Of a stretch of DNA of 64,000 bases, positions 1 to 14,000 are shown piece after piece. The DNA lies in contig CM024175.1 of the NCBI GenBank assembly GCA_013433145.1, forward strand, positions 10,338,516 through 10,402,515. Reading direction: 5' to 3'. The notes beneath the pieces are model-generated. The model did no database searches, was not told the origin of the DNA, and was given only the letters and a program-made list of their open reading frames with translations. The position numbers were made by a program, and so were the translations under genes. The DNA comes from Ascaris suum. Its lineage: Eukaryota > Nematoda > Chromadorea > Rhabditida > Ascarididae. Each line of letters begins with the position of its first letter. Within the stretch, counting starts at the first letter, position 1.

Positions 1-882
1 GCTGTTAAATAATCAACGAAGCAAAGCGATAGCATCGTTGCGCTTTCTCAGGCGGAAATCATTTTATCCCTCTATATTGATATTTATGGATGAATTCACT
101 TATTACCCTTGGATGGCTTCCTCCAAAATTTTCGAAAATGCGCTACACGATAAGTCTCAGTTGAATATGCGACAGCACTTTTTAAGGATGAAATGATGAC
201 GAAGGTACTTGGCCGCCTCGAGTATGTATGTATGATCCCATGCATTAGTGGTCCCCAACTTTATCATTACTAAAATTTACCATCAAAAATAATATCAAAC
301 GCTGTTTTCTTTCTATTCATTCTATAGTATACAATTCGTTCAAATTGCGGCAATATATACATCAAATACGATTGTCAATGAGAATAAATGACTAAGTGTC
401 GATCGAAATCCTACATTGAAAGCAATTGAAACTATTATATAAATTTCTGACATTTAAGTTACTACAATAATATACGACGATCGCAATCAACTCTCTAGAG
501 GAGAATTTATTTCCCTTTCAAATCGCCGATGAAATTCGAACGAGAAAGAAAAATCGCAAGCAATCGTCAAGTAATTCGACGAATGCGAAGAGATGAAGAG
601 AAGAAAAGCGCATAAAGTAGGCACTAATCGGATGGTCGTCAAATCAAATGAAACAAAATCTTTCATAAAAGAAAAACCGAATCCACAATTGTACAACAAT
701 TATTGCTTACATCTAAAGCTTTAGTATATAATCAACTAAGGTATGTTTTTCAATTAAAATGACTATTAAATGTGTCTATTACAAAATCCTTCTAAATTTA
801 AATCGTCCGCGAGTCATTTAATTAAGACACAAGTAATGAGAAGAAAACATAAGAAATCAAAAAACAACAAACTTTCATTGAC
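1..882. other. No gene resolved; possible region for missing PsuG exons
   Basis: The glycosidase gene on the minus strand should continue toward lower coordinates, because only its first half is found at 883-2736. I looked for the next conserved block (the segment after the GGVHRG motif that carries the catalytic lysine) in all minus frames here and did not find it. Either the next intron runs off the window or the 3' half is lost. The ORFs seen (for example minus 487-699) have no recognisable motif. Confidence 0.5.
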
Positions 883-2736
883 TCCCCGATGTACACCACC
901 AAGACCACCGGTCGCAAATACTCGGATACCCACCGCATCAGCCAGATACATTGTTGCCGCAATTGTCGTACCACCAACCAAATTCTGGAAGCTTACACTG
1001 GTCTTTGGAAAATACCTTATCAAGAAAACACAATTTTCTAAGGTATGCAATTACACAAAAATGGAACTTTGCCTAAATCATTGAAAATAATTTGCTTCTG
1101 AGGGTGGCGCTTAACTAGTATGTTACTGCATTTTAAAATTTCCTGTAGAATATATCAAAATGATTTTATTATGGGGAAAAGTTCACCTGGTGACCTAGAT
1201 GTGAATAATGTCCTCATCACGGTAAAGAATAGCCAATATTTATCTTGAGGCTCTTCAAATGAAGGGATCACCAGATGACCCATTGAGCTTAGCCCAGTGA
1301 ACCGAAAGTTTGCCTCAATCATTGAAAATGCTGAATTTTTCAGCTTTCTAAACTTATCTACTAATATAATAATGACTAGAAACATTATAAAGGAAAGTTT
1401 TAAATATTTCCACACCGATATTTACAAAAAGAAAAGTCGATAGAAACTTGATCTCATGGGCAAACTTAAAATTTATACAGACATAATAAATTTGATGCCA
1501 ATAATTCCCCTCATAATGAACATAGTGCATTTTGAAAAATTAAAATACATTTTCAAAATTTTTTAAAAATTCATTAATGAATAATGCTTATTTTTAATAA
1601 ATGCATTTATTTCATTGAAAGAGACGCACTTATACACCTCTACGATCTATCGTCGTTTATTTTTAAGTACTTATGCTTAGAATAGCTAATTACCTAGAAT
1701 TAGAAAAAAATAAAATGAGATTAGAGGCATACATTAACCAATGCGTATGGAATATCTCTTTTGGACACTTTAATAGAGTCAAAATCATCAGCGACCCGAT
1801 GCAATTGTTGCTCGTTTAAGCCTACATGCACCTTGCCATCTAGAAGAGCGATCGTCGCGGGTACGGCATTATGTGATCGAACGATCTTCTGTAGATTCTT
1901 CGCCAATCTGTTCTCAATCAAATCATTTGAATATAAATAATCATCCGGATCTGAACACATCTGCTTAGATGCTAAAAACTAAACTGATTTATTAGAAAGT
2001 TCTTTCGCGAATTTTGAAAACATTTTAGGGATCATCATATGCGTTAATGTCCACATACCTAATGATTTTATGCTAGTGTTATATTGGCAACACAAATTTG
2101 ATATCGTCGAATGTGAAATTAATGAACGGTAATATCACCTTTATAATCAACGGTTTAATAAACGTGTAGTAAACATCGATGCACTATATCAAGAATGCGA
2201 AGAGGTGACGTTAAAAATCACCACGTTGGTTATGAGTGGAAATGTGAAAGGGTTTTAGAGCAAATTGGACTTTACAAAAATGCCTTGCAAATAGTGGAAT
2301 ATGCAATGCACTTCGCCACATCGGAATATTGCGCTCATAATTGTGCGCCTACTAGACCATGGGAAAATCAATATCTTTCATCCGTCACGGTAGTACTCCA
2401 CAAATAACAAGATCTCCTTCCGAGAACAATTTTGCATCAGATGCCAATAAATTGATTATCACCCGTGATATACTATTTGGTTATCATTATAGTCTATTTC
2501 GTAATACCTTTAATAACGCTGTACTTATAAGAGTGCTCACTGGTAATGACACTCGAAATAGAAACATACGCGATGTTCTGCGGTCTCGGAAGACCATGCG
2601 TAATGACGGTACTTTCAAGAGCGACTACACCACGACCCGTATTCAATGCTTCGCGTACTTCCTCAGAGACGAATAGACGACTTGGCGGCAATGAACATGC
2701 CCTACGTGCAACGTAACGTACCGCGCTGAGCAGCAT
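883..2736 (-). CDS. Pseudouridine-5'-phosphate glycosidase (PsuG/IndA family), 5' part, three exons
   Basis: Family role: reversible cleavage of pseudouridine 5'-phosphate to uracil and ribose 5-phosphate. Three minus-strand exons fit one frame: 2570-2736, 1733-1907 and 883-984. Exon 1 holds [16 protein letters not shown], whose Glu matches the family's catalytic glutamate. Exon 2 holds [17 protein letters not shown] and SKRDIPYAL. Exon 3 holds GGTTIAATM and [12 protein letters not shown]. Junctions are GC|GTATGT to CAG|A (phase 2) and AAT|GTATGC to CAG|AAT (phase 0). About 148 residues are visible against roughly 300 in the family; the half with the catalytic lysine is not seen. The N-terminus ([20 protein letters not shown]) is basic and lacks acids, so mitochondrial import is inferred. 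The donor after exon 3 (GA|GTCAAT) is weak. If no downstream exons exist, this is a truncated gene. Confidence 0.82.
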
Positions 2737-5700
2737 AATCCTTCCCTACAACCACATCGCGTTTTCGATAGTTACTTAAATGCGGTCAACGATCGAACCG
2801 TCAACTCAATGAATATTATTTGAATGGTGAGGGAATTTTCATATTATTGCGATAATAGAGGATATCAACTTTAGCTGCGGTTTACCTATGGAGAAGCATT
2901 TAATTATACAAAATCGAAAAGCCCGAACAAACTTCTGGCAACAGTGGACGAATGATGCAAACACCTGCTGAAAATAGTTGAGTTATATTGATAACAAGTA
3001 CAGTAGAGATAAGACAGCCGTTTGGCATCAACAAAACTGATTACCAATTTCATCAATGCACATTCAGCGATGAAGCAACTAATGGAGCCATATGATCAGC
3101 ATTTTTAGCCAAAGAGAGCTGTAGTTTTAACCTCCTCTGAGAGAGATGTGAAGTGAAAGTATTGAGTAATCCTAACAACTGATCAATGTTTTGAATAAAT
3201 AAGCTATTTTGAATATTTTTCAAAGTAATCTAATTTAAAACTGAAGGAATTTGACTTAAAATTTTTCTCTCTAAATATTTGCGAAGATGACGCTTAATTA
3301 GTCTTATATGTTTGTTCACTGATTCATTTGTTGATAGCTTTAAGAAAAAAACTCCTGAAGGAAATAATTAATTGCAGTGAAACACCCCCAAATATCCGAA
3401 GAAAAAGGCAAAATGAAGTTGAAAACAATATCCGTTGTTATATGATTAATTAAGATGCATATTCCGTTGCAAATCGAATCGCGAAACAATGAATTAATCT
3501 CATAGAGCGATATAATAGATTACTGCCTAATTGATAGAAACATATTGCGTTCGTTATGTATCATTAGCGCAATCCTCAGGTACTCTTCTCAGGTAATAAA
3601 AAACTCCAGATAAATTTTATGCCTAATGAAAAATGACACTTTTCTTCTACACATGACTTCACTGTGCATTCGCAAACAGATGCCAACTTTAATAATGTCA
3701 TGCCTATGCATATGAGTGCGTCTTCTCTATTCGGTATCGTTTTTTCATTTGTATTTAGATGAAAATGGCTTAGAATTGTGCTGTCATAGAATTTCGTTGA
3801 TGAAATTATTGATTAATTGCACATTTATGCATTTTGATTGAATATTGAAGTAGTTAGCGAATAGTTGCTGCATGAATGTAAAATGAGATGCACTATAAAG
3901 AAGTAATAAAAAAAATTCCTTATGAAAACCATTCGAAAATTTTCGAAATTTATTAGCAAGAATTTGTTTCCGAGAGAGTTTTTTTTTGAAATTGCTAAAA
4001 TATCACTTTTCTTGAATGAAATTTAATTTTAAAAACATATAAGGAGGGACAAACATAAAGAATAACTTATGCGCCTATAGAAACTAAACGTTTGCAATAT
4101 ATTCGTCTCTTTGGCATTTTTATCGCGAAAAAAAAAAAGCGAAGGCGATCCAAGAAACAATTGCGCTTCGATTTTGCACTTTAAGATGCTCTAAACTTTG
4201 TTAGCCGAAATTTCATCGCATATTTTAAGACATTAGCTGAAAATTGCTCGTTGAGCATTTGCACAACCATTCGATTACGAAACGAAAATGCATCTATCGT
4301 TTATCAATTGCTCGAACTTTGAAGTGTGAACATAATGCGCAGTATAATGTCTAATTCAAGTTAGAAAGGTGGAAATTTTATGGATCTGCCTAATGGGATT
4401 TCGCAAACTTCAATTATAAGACTATAAAATAAAATTTATTTCCAAAATGTGGCCAAAGATAGAAAGGCAATTTTCATGACAAATATATGGGTAATTTCCT
4501 CCCGCAGCCAATGGTGCCGAGAATTGTGCGATGTTCATCCGTACTTCAAATTGCATATGTAAATCATAGAAATGAAGGTTTCATATTGTTCAGTATTGAC
4601 GATACGAAATGGCGGTCCGTACTTTGCAACCTTCGACAAAATCCAGAAGGAAAAGCATCCCGGATATAAATTTTCACTAACGGCCTTATTCAGTACTCGG
4701 CTTTTCATTAAGTAATTCTCATGGAACTGTCATTGGATCGATGATCAGAGACCTTCGACCACTCATTTGCTTACGGCCTTATCACTCCGGCAAAAATCGC
4801 AACCATAGTCACGATCACGAATAGCTTGCTAGTCTATGGATATGTTTATTAAGAAAGCATTCTAGGCAATAGATCAACGAGCAATAAACGTGAAAGTTGG
4901 AAAGCATCGGATCAAAGAACATGACGATTAAGCAAAAGGAACGCGACACGTGAGGTGAAAGCCTAGAAGCTGCACAGCGCACTCGTCATTGATCAATAAT
5001 GTGCGATGCCTTATCGAATCCGAATCCACGATGCCCTCTGGGCGTACTCGGTGCAATTTACAAATTTCTATTGTATAGCTATCAACGAAAATTGAACGTG
5101 CTTAAGAGAAGATTTAGTGCTATCCATAAATTTCTATTATAAGCCGAAATGCAAAGTAACCCATAGGCAAATTTGGTGAATTTTAAGCAAATCTAGTCCA
5201 TCGATAAATTTGATGCAATCTGCAAATTTCGATGATATTTTAATAAAACATTAGCTTCCTTTTCCAAAAAAAAAATCTCCTTCGAAATTATTCAGCATAA
5301 AAATGCATACATTAAAAAAAAATGCCTCGTCTGATAATATTTCGACAAGAAAAGTTTATCAACGATATTTAAGGAAATTTTATTCATTTATTTCCCAAAA
5401 GAAAAATTTCTATCAAATGAAAGAGCACAAATTTCACATTCAACAACACACAAGAAAGATCAACAATGCGGGTAATCCGATTTCATCAGCTTTGAAATAA
5501 ACGTTAATCCGGTTTTATTAATATGCAAATAAAAAACAAACAATACAGGTAAAACTGATTGAAAAGCAATATGAAATGAAGCATGAATATTACCTGAAAC
5601 TCAAGCGAGTGAAAAAAAAAATTCTAAACGCATTCAAAATCTATCGACATTTCATAGAAATTTTTAACACATATTCATCCATCTAGCAATTAATTTAAAT

Positions 5701-8043
5701 CGTAGTCATTTGTGCATTACATCTACAAATATGACGAATACAAATTTCCTAATGAACCCAATATATATTAGCTTTCGATGAAAAATTTGCAATAGAATGA
5801 CCAGTCGCAACAGAGTGACCACAATTTAACTGATGAGCTGGCCCATTCTTCAGGTCTACAAGAAAACAACCGAAAACGGATCAGATGAAGCAATTGTAAT
5901 GTTTCATGCTATGGATTTGATGCCATAACCATAATTTCACACCACTCTACAGGAAAAATATTCCAGTTCTATTTTTATTCCGGCTCACCAAAAACCACCT
6001 CACAAATTGCAGCCTTATCTCAAGGAACGGAGCGGCAATAAAACGAGAATATAAGAATATAAGAGCGAAGGAGTTTCAATTCTGAAAGTCTCGTCTTCAT
6101 TGCGAATGGAGCGATTAGATGCAAAAATTTTGCTCAACTTTCGCGTCGCTAAGTTATTGCCAAGTGAGAAAGACGCTAATCTATATTTGAGTAGAAAACA
6201 TCATCTAAATATTTCGACTTATGCAGAAAAATTCTTAATCCTATCGAACCACTCGTAACAACGCAATCAATGAGTGGAAAATCGACACATCAGCGAGACT
6301 ATCAATACGAAGTGCAAATGCGATCGTTACTGAAAGAAAGCAAAATAAAAAAAAAAAGAGTTTTAAACGAACAACTGTTGCAGGAAACATAACTGCATCA
6401 GGTGATCATTTTTATTCAACTTATCTAACGAATGCAAAGAATTAATTCTTAAACCTATCTTCACATAAAACAAAATTTCTAACTATACCCTCATTTCTTT
6501 CATTAAATCAAACTTTCCAATTCTTAAATATTTCCACTTTTAGCGCTTATCATATTCTAATAAAATATCTTCAATTTTAATTTCATTGTTCGTTTTGAAA
6601 ATTTCTCATTAATTATAGAGGTATAAACACTCCTTAGCATATGGAAAATTGGCACAAAATATCATTTCAATTTATTTTCAAATATATAGATAAAGAAAAG
6701 AAATTAAAAGAAATGTTTATTTCCAATAAGTCCGTAATAACGACACTAAGCAACACATTAAAAAAATTATAACGAGTTTTTGAAAGCGCATAATTGTGAT
6801 CCAAGACTTACAGCTATTTCTCCGCAGAGGGGGAACTTAGCAATAAAAATGCATTGCTAGATAAAAACTCCAACTAATTCCAAAGTTTAGTTGTGATAAA
6901 AACCAAAAAAAAGCAATCAATTAGTGGAAACAAAGAACAGCAAACACATACACACAAAGAAAAACAAAGCTTCATTTGTTGATAACAATTGTCATTTCAC
7001 TCAACGCCAATTAATTGCAGAGAAAACGGTTTCAACGATATCAAAATGTTTTTGCGCGTTCAACCTATTCCCATAAATCGTCAATAAATAAATGAACTAC
7101 GTATGGCAACGTCAATAGGTATAGACAATTATAGATATAGAACATTTGCGGATAGGGGACAGGCGTCAAATATATATGGCCGTTGATAAACATACGACAT
7201 TGATAAACAATGAAACAACAATTACAAAACGAAATGACGTCAACGTCAACATATCCGCTATTGACGCATGTAACAACTCCCAATGCATATTGCTCGTTTA
7301 TCGTAAATCCTCAACGAATAAAAATATTGTGTCCATTATGACTAATCTCATTGACTAACTATGATATCTAATATCACAGACTTTCTCAGTCAGTGATAAT
7401 ACGATATCATTGCATAAAGCTTCACTTACAAAAAAAAAAGAGAATAGAAGTAAAAAGTATTCACAATTCATCGATCGTACACCGTAGAAGATAGTTAATT
7501 TTTTGATTTTTTCGAATAAAAGCGATTTGGAATTGTGCAATCTATAAAATCGAAAAAAAGTCCTATGCCCTATAAAATTCAATTCCTTCATTCAATGATG
7601 CATAACGAACAACAACAACAACAACAACGAATCATTCATGTAAACGAAACTATTACTTTAAAGAATTACTCACCTTACAGTGAAAAAAAAAGACAACCAA
7701 AAAATTACACTTCCAAATATATTTCCGGCATTAATTTATTGTGGATCTTAATCATCACCTTGTGTATATACCTGCCATAATGAATACTGCTCAGCTTCCA
7801 ACCAAATAAATCGACTCGAAAATGTTCTCTTAATATCAGCTCGATGTTTGTCTTTTAAAAGCAATTTATGCATATTGGTTACATTACGCATATTTTGTAC
7901 TTCCTCCGTTCATGGCTGCTAAAAAAAATCAATTTACTTCTGTTCAAGAATGATTGCAGAATTTTCCCACTGACAATAATCTCTTAAATAAATAAAAAAT
8001 CGAGCTTGATACTTTTCAAATAACATTGAAAATTCCCATCAAA
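2737..8043. other. Intergenic, AT-rich, no gene recognised
   Basis: The interval lies between the start of the glycosidase gene and the 3' end of AATF. It is AT-rich with many short poly-A/T runs. A short CAA/ACA run sits at 7608-7626. Short ORFs such as plus 4487-4669, 5303-5500 and 7535-7780 show no motif, signal peptide or splice-consistent neighbour, and I do not call them genes. Confidence 0.6.
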
Positions 8044-11000
8044 TTATGCAGCAAAGAGAGATTTAAACAGCTGATTTCTAGTTTCGTGTGACCATTTAAC
8101 TTTTTCCGGAGACGATGGATAATAGTTGACGAGTTTCGGAATAACTACGTAACGAATTTTGCGACCTTTCGACGCCTTTGTATCGACTTTCTTATTTTTC
8201 GATCGCTTTTGACGTAACTTCTGCATCTCTAACCATTGTCTGCAATAAAAATACTCGTCAATTCTAGTGACCTAAATTTATATATTTAAACTCGTACCAA
8301 GAAAACATTCGGAGCAAGCTCCCCAATCGGCTAACAATGACGACAGAAGGGCGTTACAGTGCCAACCGAAAGGACGGGGAGGCGGAGTTGGGCAGGGAGT
8401 GCAAAATTTAAAACTGCGTCGATTGAAACCGAGACGTCGTCTATAAGAACAAAGTCCACCTTTGAGCTCAGCAAGTATATTCTCTCTGGAGAAGTGGCAG
8501 AAGTATCTATCATCTTAATTTGCTCACCATTCAACGACACCGTCTTAATAACTCTATAAAGGAGCTAGCTCAGTGCACTCATCAAAACGATGGTGCAGGT
8601 GAATTCACCTGGATAACAGCGCTATACTTTGATTACCATCATCAAAATGCCTCGTCATGCTTCAGAACTAATCAATTCGACACAATCATATTGCAAATTA
8701 AATAATCACTTCATTCACCACTCTATCAAAAGCCGTTTCAAATTTTACCACAGAGATCTTTGCACCGAAGAAAATCTGGCCTGGACTAAATGCGACAATA
8801 ATCGATCAATTGCAACCATTTTTTCAATCGATTTCTCTTAGATTTTCGACACAAATGACAGAAAATATTATAATCATGCTCACATTTTACTCAAACTTAA
8901 TTAGCAATTATTATCAAATGCTTGCAAATGGGGACGAACTTGCTCATTTCAATAGGATCGACTACTTCGGCCGATTTCCTTTCAATCAAATCTTTGAGCA
9001 ATTGTTGGTAAAAGTCATCATCATCGAAAAGTTCGACGTCATATGTAGCCTGAAAATAAATATCCGACAGCGCATTATGTGTATTATAAAGGTTACGAAA
9101 GAAAGAAGTTCAGAATTCGTCCTCATTTCAATTAAAACTCGATATTTGCGCTGAAAAGATTTAACATGTTTATACAGTTCACAAAACATTTGGCTAATTG
9201 TCCCCTTCTAACATTAATACGACGACCTCTGAATATATCTATAATACAATAATAACAATTATTACTGCATAATTTCAGGAAATTAAGCTGTAACTTACAA
9301 CTTTCATGATCATTGAAAACATTACCTCAAGCGAGATCAGAACCCGCGATTTTCCATTTTGCATCAGTCTACTCTAATCCATAGTTCTAGAACGTTCTAG
9401 TATCTATCACACTCATTGTTTCCCTTCATCTATCATATTTCATAATAAGCTGAGGTACTTCTATTATAAAATACAATTCGATAAGAAATTCAACCACAAT
9501 ATTTCAATCCTGACACGAATATCTGAAAGTGCTTCTAGCATGTGAAGATGGCGTTATAACACGCAACTATTAAATTATAGCTTCTTAAATGAAGATGCAA
9601 TAGAAAGTAAAATTTTATATGTACTTCATCAATCCATAAATAATCAAAAACATGGAAACGAGAAATTTATTATAGAGAGAATAAAGACGGCACGAATAAC
9701 GAAAAAAAAACTAAAAAGTAAAAAAGGTGGAAACAGACTTCGGCATTACCGCCAATACGTTCGGCGTCTGAGCGTTTTGTCTGCGTTCGCCGAATAAGTC
9801 TATGCTTATCTGCCATTATCTAAACAACCAAATCAATTATCATATAAGCTAGAATAAAAACCTCTTCTTCTCTCTTTTTCCATCCCTTTATCCTCGTAAT
9901 AATTCATCGGTTCGCGCTGCCATCACGTCCTGCCTAAATTTTGGGAGAACAATGATCGTTTTGACAAGTATTTTCTCTCCGCTTAATTCTGAGTGTGATA
10001 CCTCTGAGATCATTTATGTGATAAGATTAATGCAAGATGGTTGACAAAAAAAAATCACCTCGGAGAAGAGGTTTAAAAAAAAACAAATAAACCTATGAAA
10101 TGATACCTCATCAATAAAATGAACCACCATACCTGTGCAATCTGTTTCATCACAACAGACTCGAATGCGCTAAAATTGTGTTTAGCGCTCTTTGCCGCTC
10201 CAATACCCACTAAACGTGTTCGCTCATCCCATTTCTTCAACGTTGAGTTCCTTCAAAATTCAACGTTTTTTTTCATATTTTATTCCAAAATATCATAGTC
10301 ACTTTTTTGAAAAATCAAAAAATTTCAACAGCATATAGAATGAATATTTTACAGCAAGTGTGATAAACAGCACTGAATTAAATTAACACAGCAAAGCGGA
10401 TTTCATAAAAATATACTGTTTTTTTCTTTCCTCCTACTACCTTTCCGATCTATCTTGTCCACTTTCGTTGAATTCATAAAATAATATGATAGTAGTTCCT
10501 CAAAACATTCCCAACATCCCATTGCGAAGAAGACGTCATGCGTACTCTTCGAATAGAAATTCGGCTGAAGGAATGGCTTCACCTGAACTCTTCGAAACGC
10601 TTATGACGTTTACAAAGTTCGGCCTCAATATGCCTCATCGAATGACGTCCTTTCGGCTTCGATTCCTTATCTTGCTCCTCTTTTTCGTCGTCACTGAAAT
10701 GAGATAAAAAATTTCATGATGAAATCAAAAGAATGAGGTCAACCTACATATCCTCTCTATCTTCTAAGTGGGACCACCCAAAACGTTATAACCTTCTGCT
10801 TATACATTAAATGATCGATCATTGCGAATGAAGATGATTAACGGTGACGACTGTTTGCCATAAAAATGCAGGCAGAATTCGATGAGGCTTTAAATGTGAC
10901 AGAATCATCGCCATTTAATTTCACTTATGCCTTAACTCGAAATCAATGCATCTTGCAATCCAACAACATAGTATCACAAATCTCATAGGCACGCAAGGAA

Positions 11001-14000
11001 AATATACTTATTTCAAGGATATATTCACGGGCTTAAACACCTTCAGTCACGCAATACCTTCAATTGCCACTAAAGTAATAAGGAAACAACATTCAAGGAC
11101 ATCTAAGTTTTTCGTAAATAACGAATCAGACAACGTCGGCCTTATGCGGCATTTCTAACCGTCGTTTGATAGCATCTGAAAATTTCATCTGGACATGGAG
11201 TTCGAACCAACCTTTTAGGAGAAGATCCCGTTCCCATACAAAGGCTGCCAAAAACTGGTTATCACTTAGCCAGAGCTAGATAAGACGTTGCTTTTTCTAT
11301 GAAACGGCGAGATTTTTTACAAAATTGGCTCCATCCAGATATCTGCCAACAAGACAATCAACGTTCAGATATTAAAATAAGTAGCCAAACATTCAAATAT
11401 ATGAAGAATATTACAAAGGAAAAACAAACCCGCTAGCACTGGGTTCCTCTTTATAATCGGGAATGCTTCCATCATCATCGTCTTGCATTTCATCACCTGT
11501 ATCTTCCTCTTCTTCTTCTTTCTCATCTGGCGAACTTACGACTTCTTCATCTTCAGAGTTCCCATCGGCTGGAAATGCCACACTATGTTGCACATATATC
11601 TGATCAAAAAAAGCCTTGTATTCCACCTTATTCCTCATCATGCGATCTAATTGATTTAACATACAGAAGATGGATAAATCTTCTCCATATAACCTCAAAT
11701 CAGATAAATCCTTCTCATATAATGTCCACTTATTCAATATTACGAAAGGTCATTTAAGCAAAGAAACATTTCTATGATGAGTTAAAAGTAGAATTTACTC
11801 ATTCAGTTTATGAAGCGCAACCTCCGTAAAATCAATAGATAATAATCTATAGAATACGGCACATTTAACATTTAGTGGAACAAGAGAGATTTACGGCAAA
11901 CGAATTTCGCAATTACATTCTATGATCCAAGATCGGCATAAAACCAAACAAACTAATAGTTGAAATATAATTACTCTATATTTAGAACTTAATCAGCTAC
12001 TCTTTGGTAAATAGTTAGTTTTTTTTTTTAAGTGTGGAATAATTTTTTAAAAAGTTTCAACCTTGATTTGTTGTCGCTTTCTTAGTGACGATATTTTTCG
12101 TTTGCTTCGAGCTACGAAGAAGTGCATCTTCAGCGTTCAACAATATCTCCAACAAAGCCAACGTATTCTTACGTACTAAAACAATAGTTGATGGATATTT
12201 CATCTCTTATATTATTCCACAGCAAAAAAATTTTCAAAGGTTTGCGGATGAACTTACAAGTTTTATTTGTTTACCTACGAAAGAGTGAATCACAGATGAA
12301 TCATCAAACGAATCTAAGACTATTGATTATTTGCAGATATTATAAAACCAATTTTTAAAAAACGATAATCGATTGTCGAAATTTGAAATCAAACAATTCA
12401 AAATTCGTGCCACTTAATTATATTCGCACTTTTTGAGCAGGCGGAAAACGGCATTCCGGGATGAAATAAATAGTATTACTTTTGAAGATAAACGCCCGAA
12501 TTAATGGCACATATGCTATTGAGCGATTACCAAGCAAACTATTTATTAATAGGGTTATTAACGAAAAAAAAAACTCAATGTAATTTCTCTATACCCATCT
12601 AATATGAAAATCTCCATTTCAGGAAAAAAACTTCCAAAGGATTTCACCTGCTACAATTATTCATGCAAGTTTGATAACATCTAAAAGGCGCTATAGAGCG
12701 CCTAGCGCCAACAGAATAAACGAGTAAAATAAAAGGATGAAACGGTCAGGACATCTCATTAAGTCACGACTACCTTCTAGGCAATAAAAGGAAATCAAGA
12801 AGCGCTCTGGATTACCCAATAAGTCACTGCGGGAACTTTCTACCCAATCAAACATTTCCTGGGAAACCAAACAAATAAAAAAAAAATGTTGAAACGTTGA
12901 AAATGAAAAGTTTATGCAAACTTGCCTTGTCGATAATCATGCACGGTCTTCTCATCTGCCTCTCGCAAAAGTTGTCGGGCTAGCTTGCCTCTTGGTAGTT
13001 GATTATATACACGTAAGGCAGCATGAAGCTTTATCTGGAGATGCATTAAACGATCCCAAATTAGTAACTGCTTCCGTATGCTTTCTCCTATAAAATGAAT
13101 CCATAAGAAGCCAATATGAAGCAATACTTGAGCTGATAGATTAAGACTATCTATAAGATAATAATTCGATTAAGCAAGAGATAAGGATAACCTCTTTACC
13201 TGAATAATTCGTTTACATATATGGCGAGCGGCGCGACTGAGAAGGTTAAAGACTTCATATATGCTTAATTATAGATAAACGTATGCTAGCACCATAACTT
13301 TCATGCGAAAAAAAAGCATATAAAGATGGCCGTACAACTATTGAACAGTGCTTAAGCCGAAGATTTAAAAAATCGGTAGACTCACGTGAAAAGAAAAGAA
13401 AAGGTGTAGAGAATAGCCTCCAGTTATTTTCCCCCATATCCTACACCTCATCGGTCTTCTTTTCTTTCCACTCCACGTTTTTCAGTTCACTCGAAATCTG
13501 TCGAAAGTATAGGGGCTTCGATAATATGCCATTCCTATGCTTCCTAGTAACGACCGCATGGAATATATCAATGTTTGCTAGCGTGAAATAATTGTTTCGA
13601 CCGATCGACGAGGGAGAGGGATTCCATAATATACTCCACTTAAAAAATCAAATACTCAAAACGAGCAACCTTTCTTCTTTTGTGATTCTAAGCTAACTGC
13701 AGCGAGTGCATTCTGCACATGAATTGTTGCATCATCGTCTTTTCCTTCCTCATCATCGACGCTTTTCTCTTCATCATTGTTGTCATCTGAAGTGAAGAAA
13801 ACTTTAAAATGACACTCAAATAAGATAATTCCTATCTCCAAAATTTTCTCCACTATGTTTATAAGACGTTAGGGTTTGTGTTATATATTAGCCTATCTTT
13901 ATTAATATTACACTAAACATTATAATAGGGGTTATTAACACTAAAACCAATTATAGGTTTATTAACATCATTTATTAGCATACATGATGAGGCTTGTAAT

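Noticed and set aside
4487..4669. Plus ORF of 60 codons, and a second frame with a GGPYFATFDKIQKEKHPGYK stretch
   Set aside because: Both are short, with no partner exon, signal peptide or recognised motif; compatible with chance.
8331..8559. Opposed ORFs in the last AATF intron
   Set aside because: Neither has motifs, and both lie between phase-matched AATF exons.
11190..11225. GTTCGAACC word as a possible tRNA B box
   Set aside because: No cloverleaf could be formed around it on either strand, and it lies in an AATF intron without an A box.
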